Source of the DNA: Shewanella sp. CG12_big_fil_rev_8_21_14_0_65_47_15
Lineage (GTDB): Bacteria > Pseudomonadota > Gammaproteobacteria > Enterobacterales > Shewanellaceae
Length of the DNA: 49,854 nucleotides
Reading direction: 5' to 3'
Assembly: GCF_002783505.1 (NCBI RefSeq)
Contig: NZ_PFGL01000063.1
Span: 227,328 to 277,181 of the forward strand
Below, piece after piece: positions 18,303 through 25,541 of this stretch; positions within the stretch are counted from its first letter, which is position 1, and the number at the start of each line of letters is the position of its first letter. The notes beneath the pieces were generated by a model. The model saw only the letters and a program-made list of their open reading frames with translations. It had not been told where the DNA came from and did no database searches. A program made the translations under genes and the position numbers.

Positions 18303-19814
18303 ATGCGCACCACTGCAGTCATTTCTATGCTGTTGTTTGGCGTGTTAACCAGTGTTAATGCCAGTGCTAAAGATAATGAGTTAGTGTTTGCCAGCGACTT
18401 TGAAGGCAACCGTTTATCTCAACCTTGGTCGTGGATCATGGGCTGCCAATTTGAAGGCGCAGAACCCCACAGTGGTGAAAGTGCACTCCTATGTGCCGAA
18501 GGCAATAGCAGCATAGTCAGCAAGTACCCCATTTCTGAAGCGGGCCTGTTAGAGTTTTGGGTGAAAACTCAAAATACTCAAACCCAGTATCGGATCAATG
18601 TATTAACCTCTCCGGTATTAAAACTTGATGCCCAGTGGCAGCATGTCGCCTTAATCGATATCACCCCCGGCGCGAACGAATATTTAGCGCACCGAGTCTC
18701 TATTGACGATCCGAGTCGCCAGTATATTCGCCTCGACATTGAGGCCATCAATGGTCCTATTAGCTTGGACGATCTGACGCTCGATAAAATTCGCCTCGAT
18801 ATCGCGTTGCAAAAGAACGAGCAAAAAATTATCGGTGGGATTTTAGATAAGCTAAAGGAAGATAAAAATTACGAGGTACAATCCGAGTCATTTCGCACCC
18901 TTGGTAAAAATTACGCCGCCCAGCTTGAGAGCCAAAGGCAATACCTCGAATACTCCAATGCCATCTATTCGAGTATCACCTTCGTATTAGCAACTTCTGA
19001 GCGCAATAAGATGTCTAACCCATTAGGTTATAACACTTTTAGGTCGGTTCTGACCGATGCTAAACGTGTGGCATCGCCTATCCAGCAAGCACGCTTGGGT
19101 TCTATGGTGAAACCCTTTGGTGATTTGGCAACCGCGACCTTAAATGTGGTCAGTGCCGGTGCTTATTCCGCCTTTGCCGAACCCTTTAAGTCATTCTTGG
19201 CCGCGACTTTTGATCGCTCTAACTATGACAACAGCGACTTGAGCCGCAGCGATAAAAAGTTTGCCGAGGAAAATGGCCTAAAGATCTACCAGCAGGCCGA
19301 GCGATTTATGTCTGAAATCGAGAAAGAGCTGCAGCAGGTCACAGCGCTCGATAATGATTTAGTCAATATGCAGAAGAACTTAGATACGTTTCGCCGCGAT
19401 CTCGACAAGCATCTGCGCAGCTATTTACAGCATGCTGGGATTGCCCGCACCCCTGAAAATTACAGCCGAGTGATGAGTAAGGATGAACAAACCCGCGCAT
19501 TAGTGATCGCCGATGCCAGCGCCAATATTAGCGCTAAGGCCGAAGCCCTATTAGCTTCGAATAGCAATGCTGAACTTGTGCAGTATATGATTAAAACCAC
19601 TGAAAAAATTGATGAATTTCAAGAGTTCAAGGAGCGTTTTAACCAGATCACTTCGGCCATGTTAACCTTCTATGACCGTTTTGAGCGCTCCATTGCCGTC
19701 GAACAAAACCCCTTCACCGACCCAAGCGATAGGGCGGTATGGGAGCAACATGCCCAAAGCGCCCGCAACTACATTCGCCAGTCGAAGGAAGCGTTCACTA
19801 AAGCCTTTATGTAG
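18303..19814 (+). CDS. Secreted protein of unknown function, beta domain plus coiled coil
   Basis: I do not recognise this 503-residue protein. It starts with a signal peptide cleaved near residue 21 (ASA/KDN). Residues 22-165 look like a beta-sandwich of the carbohydrate-binding or lectin-like type: LVFASDFEGN start, ISLDDLTLDKI end, and two cysteines at about 48 and 63 that could form a disulphide. Residues 170-503 are strongly helical with heptad-like stretches, for example around 325-375. The layout suggests a periplasmic or surface protein that binds a ligand and self-associates. A GAGG lies five bases before the ATG. A strong terminator follows, so it is its own unit. Confidence 0.75.
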   Translation: MRTTAVISMLLFGVLTSVNASAKDNELVFASDFEGNRLSQPWSWIMGCQFEGAEPHSGESALLCAEGNSSIVSKYPISEAGLLEFWVKTQNTQTQYRINVLTSPVLKLDAQWQHVALIDITPGANEYLAHRVSIDDPSRQYIRLDIEAINGPISLDDLTLDKIRLDIALQKNEQKIIGGILDKLKEDKNYEVQSESFRTLGKNYAAQLESQRQYLEYSNAIYSSITFVLATSERNKMSNPLGYNTFRSVLTDAKRVASPIQQARLGSMVKPFGDLATATLNVVSAGAYSAFAEPFKSFLAATFDRSNYDNSDLSRSDKKFAEENGLKIYQQAERFMSEIEKELQQVTALDNDLVNMQKNLDTFRRDLDKHLRSYLQHAGIARTPENYSRVMSKDEQTRALVIADASANISAKAEALLASNSNAELVQYMIKTTEKIDEFQEFKERFNQITSAMLTFYDRFERSIAVEQNPFTDPSDRAVWEQHAQSARNYIRQSKEAFTKAFM

Positions 19815-19852
19815 CGGATTGTTGTGGAAACTTCGACTGAGCTTTTTCATCG

Positions 19853-19886
19853 AAATGGCAGCGCAAGTCTCTTTCGCTGCCATTTT
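19853..19886 (+). terminator. Rho-independent terminator
   Basis: An 11-bp perfect stem AAATGGCAGCG / CGCTGCCATTT with an 11-base loop ends in a short T run, 39 bases after the stop of the secreted protein gene. Its 3' arm is part of the repeat that recurs at 20009. Confidence 0.75.
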
Positions 19887-19963
19887 AGCCAGAGCAGGTT
19901 GTAGGCAAACTGAAAGTGCATTATGTTTTTGATTTAAAATGGGTGGCCAGATTTTTTTTGTTA
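19882..19963 (+). repeat. Direct repeat copy 1 (about 82 bp)
   Basis: This copy aligns without gaps to 20009-20090, offset 127 bp. The best-matching block is AAGTGCATTATGTTTTTGAT, identical in both, with TAAAATGG and TGGCCA following. The remaining differences are scattered point changes. Confidence 0.85.
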
Positions 19964-20008
19964 GCATGTCTTAAATACACCAATTTTTTAATGACTCTAG
20001 TTTAAGCT

Positions 20009-20090
20009 ATTTTAGCTCGTACAAGTTGTAGACAAACCAAAAGTGCATTATGTTTTTGATCTAAAATGGATGGCCATATTTTTGTTTTTG
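20009..20090 (+). repeat. Direct repeat copy 2 (about 82 bp)
   Basis: Second copy of the 19882-19963 repeat. It lies directly upstream of the AT-rich orphan gene at 20126 and may carry its promoter. It lacks the 5' arm of the terminator hairpin, so only copy 1 can terminate. The region 19815-20125 otherwise holds no gene. Confidence 0.85.
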
Positions 20091-20125
20091 TACAAGGTAA
20101 TTAATAATGTTTTAACGAGGCGTAT

Positions 20126-20791
20126 ATGAATAAAAATTTTTACTCCAAGCTTTCTGATAATTTAAGTGGTTTATTTTTTGTTTCTAAGTTTAAATTGGCA
20201 AAAATATTTGTTTCAGAGAGCTCAGATGACGAACTTTTGAAAGGTGTTTTTCTTATCAAAGCTCGCTCAGGTATTTTAGTTTGTACTTGGTTTTGCCCGT
20301 TGATTCATTTTTCTTACCCTAGTGAACCACTAACGTTTTGGGTTTTTGATGGATGGGACCTTGGAGGAGGACGTAGTGGACTAATTTCATATGATGTAAA
20401 TTCTGAATTATTATCGCCTAAAAAAGATGAGGATACATTGATAAATGAGGTGGCTGATTATATTACCCAAAGAGTAAAAGACTTTGATGATGTAAAAACA
20501 CAAAATGATTTTATTAAACTGTTAAGTTTATTTCCATCATCAGTTTCTGGTGTTTATAGACAGTTGAATTTAGGCCTGTTGCATTACTGTGTTGGTGATA
20601 AGTTGCTTGGAGAAAAGATAATTAGAAATGCAATAGAATCAAAGGGGGGATATCCATTAATAGAAGGCGATGTGGTTGAGTTTTTATCTTGTCTAGATAT
20701 GGGGGAAGATAAAACAAATGAATATATAGAAAAGATAAAAATACGTAATAGACAATATCTTGAAAAGTTTGGATTTTATTTGCATAAATAA
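20126..20791 (+). CDS. AT-rich orphan protein of unknown function (221 aa)
   Basis: I do not recognise this 221-residue protein. Its codon use is strikingly AT-rich (many AAA, TTT, ATA and GAT codons) compared with the neighbours, which suggests recent transfer. It has no signal peptide or convincing membrane helix. There is a Trp/Phe-rich beta-like segment at about residues 48-90 and an acidic helical C-terminal half. A GAGG five bases before the ATG supports translation. It lies between a duplicated repeat and an IS-end-like scar. A cargo or immunity-type gene is conceivable, but nothing in the sequence proves it. Confidence 0.65.
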   Translation: MNKNFYSKLSDNLSGLFFVSKFKLAKIFVSESSDDELLKGVFLIKARSGILVCTWFCPLIHFSYPSEPLTFWVFDGWDLGGGRSGLISYDVNSELLSPKKDEDTLINEVADYITQRVKDFDDVKTQNDFIKLLSLFPSSVSGVYRQLNLGLLHYCVGDKLLGEKIIRNAIESKGGYPLIEGDVVEFLSCLDMGEDKTNEYIEKIKIRNRQYLEKFGFYLHK

Positions 20792-20846
20792 ATTTATCTA
20801 TGGAAAAAGAATACAGTGACATCCAGCGCTTAATAGCGCAGTTGTT

Positions 20847-20888
20847 AACCTCCGACTATGCTTGGGTTAAGCATTAAACAAGGAGGTT
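20847..20888. repeat. Nested inverted repeat
   Basis: AACCTCC at 20847-20853 pairs with GGAGGTT at 20882-20888, enclosing a second stem TGCTT/AAGCA (20859-20863 and 20869-20873). There is no T run, so it is not an obvious terminator. It abuts the IS256-like end. Confidence 0.6.
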
Positions 20889-20892
20889 TGTA

Positions 20893-20918
20893 GAGGCTGT
20901 ACATAATTCTGTGTCAGG
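20893..20918 (+). mobile_element. Candidate IS256-family end (scar, no transposase)
   Basis: The bases GAGGCTGTACATAATTCTGT followed by GTCAGG resemble, from memory, terminal inverted repeats of mutator/IS256-type elements. No transposase and no second end are found nearby, so this would be a solo end left after deletion. The remaining bases of 20792-21029 contain a GCGC-TTAATA-GCGC hairpin (about 20827-20840) and no gene. Confidence 0.3.
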
Positions 20919-21029
20919 TTAATTTCACAGATCTATATGGTTTTCTAAGCGCCCCTCAAAATGAGGCCGCACCCTCGCAGGACTCAGATAAGTGTTGAAT
21001 ACACTCCCGTCTATTTCGGAGGAAGAGGG

Positions 21030-22208
21030 TTACACTGGCTTACAACACACACCATATCTTAAGCTCGCTCTGCGATGGAGTTCATAGACTTCACAACCTA
21101 ACAATGGCTCAGTTCTATTAAGAACGGCACCAAAACGCTCAAAGTAGTCTTCATTAACTTGTTTTGCACTGATAAGTGGTACTTCAATACTGACATCTAC
21201 ACGACCTTTACGTATCAACGCTGGGTCAAGATTATCAAGATGATTTGTGGTCATTATTACCAGGCAGTCATCAAGAGGAACGATTCCGTCTAACGCGTTT
21301 AGAACGCCACCTAAAGTGAGTGGTGGATTATCTACATTGCTTTCAGCTGTACGTGATACCGTAGCCTTTACACAGTCACAGTCCTCTATTAACAACATAG
21401 CTCCGGGTGGTACCTTTCTAATCGCCTTATGAATAGTGGCATCATTGACAGTCGAAAGATTCAATATGTATAGATCGCGATGATACTCAACCGCTAAGGC
21501 TCTCGCTATACCCGTCTTACCCGTACCCGTTTTTCCATGTAACAGTATGGTTAGCTTACTGACAACCGATTTCCCCCTACTTGCGAAGTTATCAACTTCC
21601 CCCATCAATGCCTGCTTAAACCCTTCATCTAGCACTAATTCACTAAAACCCGATGATTTCAATGTGCCATAGCGACACCATTCGGTTTCTTCGAAAATAT
21701 TCACTTTCGGCTCAGTAGAGATGTCTCCACGAGTATCTTCTAAAAAACTATGCAGTTTATCTTTTGCCCACCATGGTGCACTTACAGTAATAGAATCGTA
21801 TGCCATCGTACTATCGACCTTAGTACGGGTTGCCAACATAAAACAACCACAGTATTTAAACAGGTGCATACCGTAGCCGATAGACTTAACACTGACACGC
21901 CCGTCGTAATTCACACCATAGTCAAAGTACACAGCTTCAGAGATAGAGCGTGAAAAAAACGGAATGGTAGTATTACTGATCAAAAAGGACAGCTTATTGA
22001 ATATCTCTGTGCGCGCCTGATGGCTATCGTCGATAGTGAGCCGCACAAACAGCAGGCTACTGAGCCAACTTAACAGCTTCGCGGGGACATCTTTTAGCAT
22101 GTAGCCTACGAGTCCAATTAACGTTAATGTTAATACTCCAACAATGACAGCCGTCAACAAAGGATCACCATTGGTGAGCGCCTTTATTTGTAGTAATACT
22201 TCGTTCAT
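21030..22208 (-). CDS. Membrane-anchored Bcs1-like AAA+ ATPase
   Basis: The 392-residue product has one N-terminal membrane helix (about residues 17-38). A Bcs1-like middle region follows (60-185), then an AAA+ domain with Walker A GKTGTGKT at 225-232, Walker B LLIEDCD at 272-278, sensor TTN near 320 and a RKGRVD arginine-finger region at 333-338. Walker A has KT where most relatives have PP. Bcs1 translocates a folded Fe-S protein in mitochondria; bacterial relatives are poorly characterised, and some occur in conflict systems. It is alone, with an accessory gene on one side and the lactate locus on the other. An AAGGTGAG ribosome site supports the ATG. Confidence 0.75.
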   Translation of the reverse strand: MNEVLLQIKALTNGDPLLTAVIVGVLTLTLIGLVGYMLKDVPAKLLSWLSSLLFVRLTIDDSHQARTEIFNKLSFLISNTTIPFFSRSISEAVYFDYGVNYDGRVSVKSIGYGMHLFKYCGCFMLATRTKVDSTMAYDSITVSAPWWAKDKLHSFLEDTRGDISTEPKVNIFEETEWCRYGTLKSSGFSELVLDEGFKQALMGEVDNFASRGKSVVSKLTILLHGKTGTGKTGIARALAVEYHRDLYILNLSTVNDATIHKAIRKVPPGAMLLIEDCDCVKATVSRTAESNVDNPPLTLGGVLNALDGIVPLDDCLVIMTTNHLDNLDPALIRKGRVDVSIEVPLISAKQVNEDYFERFGAVLNRTEPLLGCEVYELHRRASLRYGVCCKPV

Positions 22209-22440
22209 TTACTCACCTTTACTATAAATGCCTCATGGACATAGTCGAGAATACTACCAACCGAGTCGAGGAGACTACCAAGGTATCCTCAGTATGTGCG
22301 CTATCGCACGTGGTTAAAGCGACTCGATAAAGGAGCCTGACCAGCAGAATGGGGCGGCCCTGCATCCTCGGATTGACTTGAACAATACCCGTGTTTAACT
22401 GCCAGTACGTTTCGTCATCTGATGCTAACGTTTAAATAAG
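22209..22440. other. Upstream region of the AAA+ gene
   Basis: Non-coding as far as I can see. It contains two 18-bp direct repeats (22243-22281) and a GTGCG-CTAT-CGCAC hairpin at 22296-22309. The remaining bases up to the terminator at 22441 show nothing recognisable. Confidence 0.5.
22243..22281. repeat. Two 18-bp direct repeats upstream of the AAA+ gene
   Basis: AGTCGAGAATACTACCAA at 22243-22260 and AGTCGAGGAGACTACCAA at 22264-22281 match at 16 of 18 positions with a 21-bp period, about two helical turns. They lie 35-73 bases upstream of the AAA+ start codon, a position suitable for an operator. Confidence 0.55.
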
Positions 22441-22470
22441 AAAGCCGCCGATGAAGGCGGCTTTTGTGTT
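22441..22470. terminator. Terminator downstream of lldG
   Basis: A 9-bp perfect stem AAAGCCGCC / GGCGGCTTT with loop GATGAA is followed on the plus strand by TTGTGTTT and on the minus strand by a U-rich CTTATTT. For the minus-strand lactate genes it lies 48 bases beyond the lldG stop. A second hairpin CGTAACC/GGTTACG at 22481-22507 sits directly after that stop. Confidence 0.7.
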
Positions 22471-22512
22471 TCGATTGTCCCGTAACCTTTGCGTTTTCTG
22501 GGTTACGTGGTA

Positions 22513-23082
22513 CTAGAGCAAATACACGTTCGAGCTGCAGGCGCCGTGGGCACCGACGACGAGGGCTTGTTCGATATCGGCGGTTTTTGATGGACCCGCG
22601 ATAAACACCCCAAACTCACCTGAGGCTAAGGTGATTTCTTTAGCTGCCTGATGTAGGGTCGGCACAATCTTATTCGTTGGCAGGGCTAAGATAAGGTTTT
22701 CACAGATGAAAGGTGTCACTCTGTGGCCTAGATTCTTATTGTTAACCCAAATGGCTCCGTTTTCAGCAACGCCAATTTCGCCTGGGATTACCGCATAATC
22801 TATATCTTTAAGCTCGTGGGCTGTGGGTGGCATTTCACGGTTTGCTGTGACACCTTCTACAAGGGAGATGACCTGCAACCCTTGGGCGATAAGTTCATCC
22901 ACTTTGGCTTGCAGGGCTTTGATGCCACCTTCTTTATGTAGTGTGCCCGCCACAGCATTGAGGTTAGTTTCGAACTGGCCGACGAGGTTTTCGAGCCTTG
23001 GCGCCACTTCTATGCTCGGCATTGGGTGATTCATTAAGGCCGACAGTTTGAGCGCATTGAGAATTTCAAGTTTACTAGACAT
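22513..23082 (-). CDS. lldG: L-lactate utilisation protein LldG (LutC family)
   Basis: This 189-residue protein belongs to the LutC/YkgG (DUF162) family and is the third component of the three-subunit L-lactate dehydrogenase described in S. oneidensis (LldEFG). GEIGVAENGAIWV and the C-terminal GPSKTADIEQALVVGAHG motif are diagnostic; the latter is shared with the fused LutB domain. The start at 23082 is set by an AGGAG nine bases upstream, inside the end of lldF; a longer in-frame ORF to 23166 overlaps lldF and lacks such a site. One base separates the lldF stop from this start, so translation is likely coupled. Confidence 0.92.
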   Translation of the reverse strand: MSSKLEILNALKLSALMNHPMPSIEVAPRLENLVGQFETNLNAVAGTLHKEGGIKALQAKVDELIAQGLQVISLVEGVTANREMPPTAHELKDIDYAVIPGEIGVAENGAIWVNNKNLGHRVTPFICENLILALPTNKIVPTLHQAAKEITLASGEFGVFIAGPSKTADIEQALVVGAHGACSSNVYLL

Positions 23083-23083
23083 C

Positions 23084-24478
23084 TTATAGGCTCCTGTGTT
23101 GCTTAAACCAAGCTTCGAAGCTGGAATTCGGGGCGACGGGCAGTTCACGGTATTTACCCCATGCACCGCTAAAGGGTTTCAATAGGCTACCCGGTAGAAT
23201 GCGCAGTGCCGTTCTTGCCATGCTCATTGAACAATTGAGCATAGTCGGGCTTGCCATAAATTTACCGACTAATGGCATATAACCATTTTTACCGTAGGGA
23301 AGTTGTCCGGCTTCGGCCTTAAGGCGTCGGTGGTGGAAAATAATCTTATCGAGCGGTACTTTGGTCGGGCAGATATAAGTACAGCTGCCGCAGAGGGTAC
23401 AGGCCCAGGCAATTGAGTTAGTGTCATCCAATTTGGCGCCGACGGCGATGCCGATAGGGCCTGGGATAGTGTAGTTGTAGCTATAACCGCCTGAACGACG
23501 ATACACAGGGCAGGTATTGAGACAGCCACCACAACGAATACACTTCAATGATTCTGCGAGGATTTTATCCTTGAGCATCTCAGTGCGGCCATTGTCGACG
23601 ATAATAATGTGCATCTCACCTTCGGGCTGTGGGCCACGGTAAAAGGCGCTATAAGTCGTGACAGGTTGACCGGTGGCATTGCGTGCCAGTGTGCGTAGCA
23701 AGACGGCGGCGCTATCGACATCGGGCACCACTTTGTCGATCCCCATTGAATGCAACTGCAACTTAGGCAGGTTAGCGCCCATGTCGGCGTTGCCTTCGTT
23801 CGTGCAAACTACCACGGCGCCTTTATCGGCAATCGCCATGTTCACGCCTGTCATCGCGGCATCGGCGCTAAGGAATTGTTGACGCAGGTGGGCACGGGCG
23901 GCGCGGGTTAAATACAAGGGATCGGATGCCCCCGCTTTAGTGCCGAGTTTCTCGTGGAAGAGGTCGCCGACTTCTTCTTTTTTCATATGGATAGCGGGCA
24001 CGACTATGTGCGATGGCGGCATTTTGGCGAGCTGAATAATCCGCTCACCTAGGTCGGTATCTATCACTTCAATACCCCGTTGTTCTAAGTACGGGTTGAG
24101 GTGGCATTCCTCGGTCAGCATAGACTTCGACTTCACCAGCTTTTTCACTTTGTGGCTGGATAAAATGTCGTGAACGATACGGTTGTGCTCGGCGCCATCT
24201 CTGGCCCAATGCACTTTAATGCCGTTGGCTAGACAGTTTTGTTCAAATATTTCAAGGTATTGAGCAAGATTGGTTAGCGTGTGTAGCTTGATGTCAGAGC
24301 CAAGCTGACGCAGTTGTTCCCATTCTGGGATACTACCCGCGGCGCGGTCGCGTTTTTCCCTCAGTGTCCAGAGTGCCTTTGAATGCCAGTCGACACGGGT
24401 TTCGTCGCGGCAAAAAATATCGGCCTTATGGGCATGGACTTGTGAGCCAACCGCCCCGTGATTATGTTGATAAGCCAT
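23084..24478 (-). CDS. lldF: L-lactate dehydrogenase iron-sulphur subunit LldF (LutB family)
   Basis: A 464-residue cytoplasmic protein. The N-terminal DUF162-like domain (about 60-290) is followed by two 4Fe-4S motifs: CIRCGGCLNTCP near residues 310-321 and CTLCGSCTYICP near 358-369. It passes electrons from lactate oxidation toward the quinone pool with LldE and LldG. It begins 10 bases after lldE and is followed at once by lldG, a compact operon. Shewanella also has a D-lactate enzyme (Dld-II) encoded just upstream in the same direction. Confidence 0.94.
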   Translation of the reverse strand: MAYQHNHGAVGSQVHAHKADIFCRDETRVDWHSKALWTLREKRDRAAGSIPEWEQLRQLGSDIKLHTLTNLAQYLEIFEQNCLANGIKVHWARDGAEHNRIVHDILSSHKVKKLVKSKSMLTEECHLNPYLEQRGIEVIDTDLGERIIQLAKMPPSHIVVPAIHMKKEEVGDLFHEKLGTKAGASDPLYLTRAARAHLRQQFLSADAAMTGVNMAIADKGAVVVCTNEGNADMGANLPKLQLHSMGIDKVVPDVDSAAVLLRTLARNATGQPVTTYSAFYRGPQPEGEMHIIIVDNGRTEMLKDKILAESLKCIRCGGCLNTCPVYRRSGGYSYNYTIPGPIGIAVGAKLDDTNSIAWACTLCGSCTYICPTKVPLDKIIFHHRRLKAEAGQLPYGKNGYMPLVGKFMASPTMLNCSMSMARTALRILPGSLLKPFSGAWGKYRELPVAPNSSFEAWFKQHRSL

Positions 24479-24488
24479 GGTCAGTCTC

Positions 24489-25232
24489 CTAGAGCGCGGC
24501 GTTAAGCACTTGCGCTATGTGGCGAATTTCAATCGGCAATTGCTGTCTGCGGATCATGCCATCGAGGTGTAATAGGCATGATGGGTCAAAACCGACCACA
24601 TATTTAGCCCCAGTAGCCGCGTGGGCTTGTGCCTTATCTTTGCCCATTTTGGCTGAGACGGCACCCTCATCGACGGCGAACGTACCACCAAAGCCACAGC
24701 ATTCATCACGGCGATCGGGATAAAGAATTTCGATGCCCGCAATCTTGGCTAATACGGCTTCGACTTTATTGAATCTTGGGCCCATTTGCTCGCTTGGCGT
24801 CGCAAGGCTCAACATGCGGATGCCGTGGCAACTGAGTTGCAGGCTGATTTTGTGGGCGAAGGGCTTGCGAAAGACGGGGATCGGTGCGATATCGTGTAAA
24901 AACTCGGTGAGTTCATAGAGCTTATCGATCACCGCTTGGGCTTCTGGGCTGCTATCAAACTCGTGGAAGTTTTCCTTTGCGGCCACTAAGCAAGAGGCGG
25001 CTGGACAAACAATGGCGTCGCATTCGACTCCCTTAAAAGCGTTGAGCAGTTTAAGGGTGGTACTGCGCGCTGCATCGAAGCAACCCGAGTTGGTCATAGG
25101 TTGGCCACAACAGGTTTGGCCCTCGGGAAGAATCACTTGGTGTCCAAGTTTTTCTAATAATTCCAAGGTGGCGATGGCGACATCTGGCATCATTTGATTA
25201 ACGAGACACGGGATGAAAAGAGCTATTTTCAT
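24489..25232 (-). CDS. lldE: L-lactate dehydrogenase subunit LldE (LutA family, cysteine-rich)
   Basis: A 247-residue protein made of two cysteine-rich CCG domains, with TCCGQP at about residues 40-45 and ECCGFGG in the second half, plus additional cysteines at 9, 51 and in VCPAASC and LSCHG. Such domains in LutA/GlpC/HdrB proteins bind Fe-S centres and transfer electrons. It is the first gene of the lldEFG group. A terminator-like hairpin and about 260 bases separate it from dld, so it may have its own promoter. The ribosome site (AAGAGA) is moderate. Confidence 0.93.
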   Translation of the reverse strand: MKIALFIPCLVNQMMPDVAIATLELLEKLGHQVILPEGQTCCGQPMTNSGCFDAARSTTLKLLNAFKGVECDAIVCPAASCLVAAKENFHEFDSSPEAQAVIDKLYELTEFLHDIAPIPVFRKPFAHKISLQLSCHGIRMLSLATPSEQMGPRFNKVEAVLAKIAGIEILYPDRRDECCGFGGTFAVDEGAVSAKMGKDKAQAHAATGAKYVVGFDPSCLLHLDGMIRRQQLPIEIRHIAQVLNAAL

Positions 25233-25495
25233 GGTGTTTTCTCTTTCTTGTTAGTGAACGACATTGCCTTGCACTGTGACCCCAAAGTCCACACAAATGC
25301 TAAGGTAGTTGATCAAATATAGGCTTATCTTAAGTAAATAAGTAGCGCTAATTTAGTAAATGATCCTGTTGATTTTTTCAAAAATGAGAATATTCTATGT
25401 TATTGATTTAGTTGGTTTTTATTTGAATTTATGACACTAAGTTTGAACGGTTTAAATTGTTTTTTAGCTATAAATGAGAATGATATCTTTTAGAT
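25233..25495. other. Upstream region of lldE
   Basis: AT-rich, probably holding a promoter for lldEFG. The plus strand has two AAATGAGAAT direct repeats at about 25382 and 25472; the second continues into GATATC and resembles half of a Fur box, which would be of interest for Fe-S enzymes but is weak. A TTGATCAA palindrome lies near 25312. No gene is seen. Confidence 0.4.
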
Positions 25496-25527
25496 ATAAA
25501 AGCGGGCTAAATTAGCCCCGCTTTTAT
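25496..25527 (-). terminator. Terminator after dld
   Basis: A near-perfect palindrome, ATAAAAGCGGG-CTAA against TTAGCCCCGCTTTTAT with one bulged base, sits 15 bases past the dld stop and reads into a U-rich tail on the minus strand. It should reduce or stop read-through into lldEFG. Confidence 0.75.
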
Positions 25528-25541
25528 GCCTTTAACGAATA

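Noticed and set aside
20841..20890. Possible second attC site
   Set aside because: It has nested stems, but the required core sites RYYYAAC and GTTRRRY are not present in correct positions.
23083..23166. N-terminal extension of lldG
   Set aside because: It overlaps the lldF coding end, has no ribosome site, and the extra residues do not resemble the LutC family.
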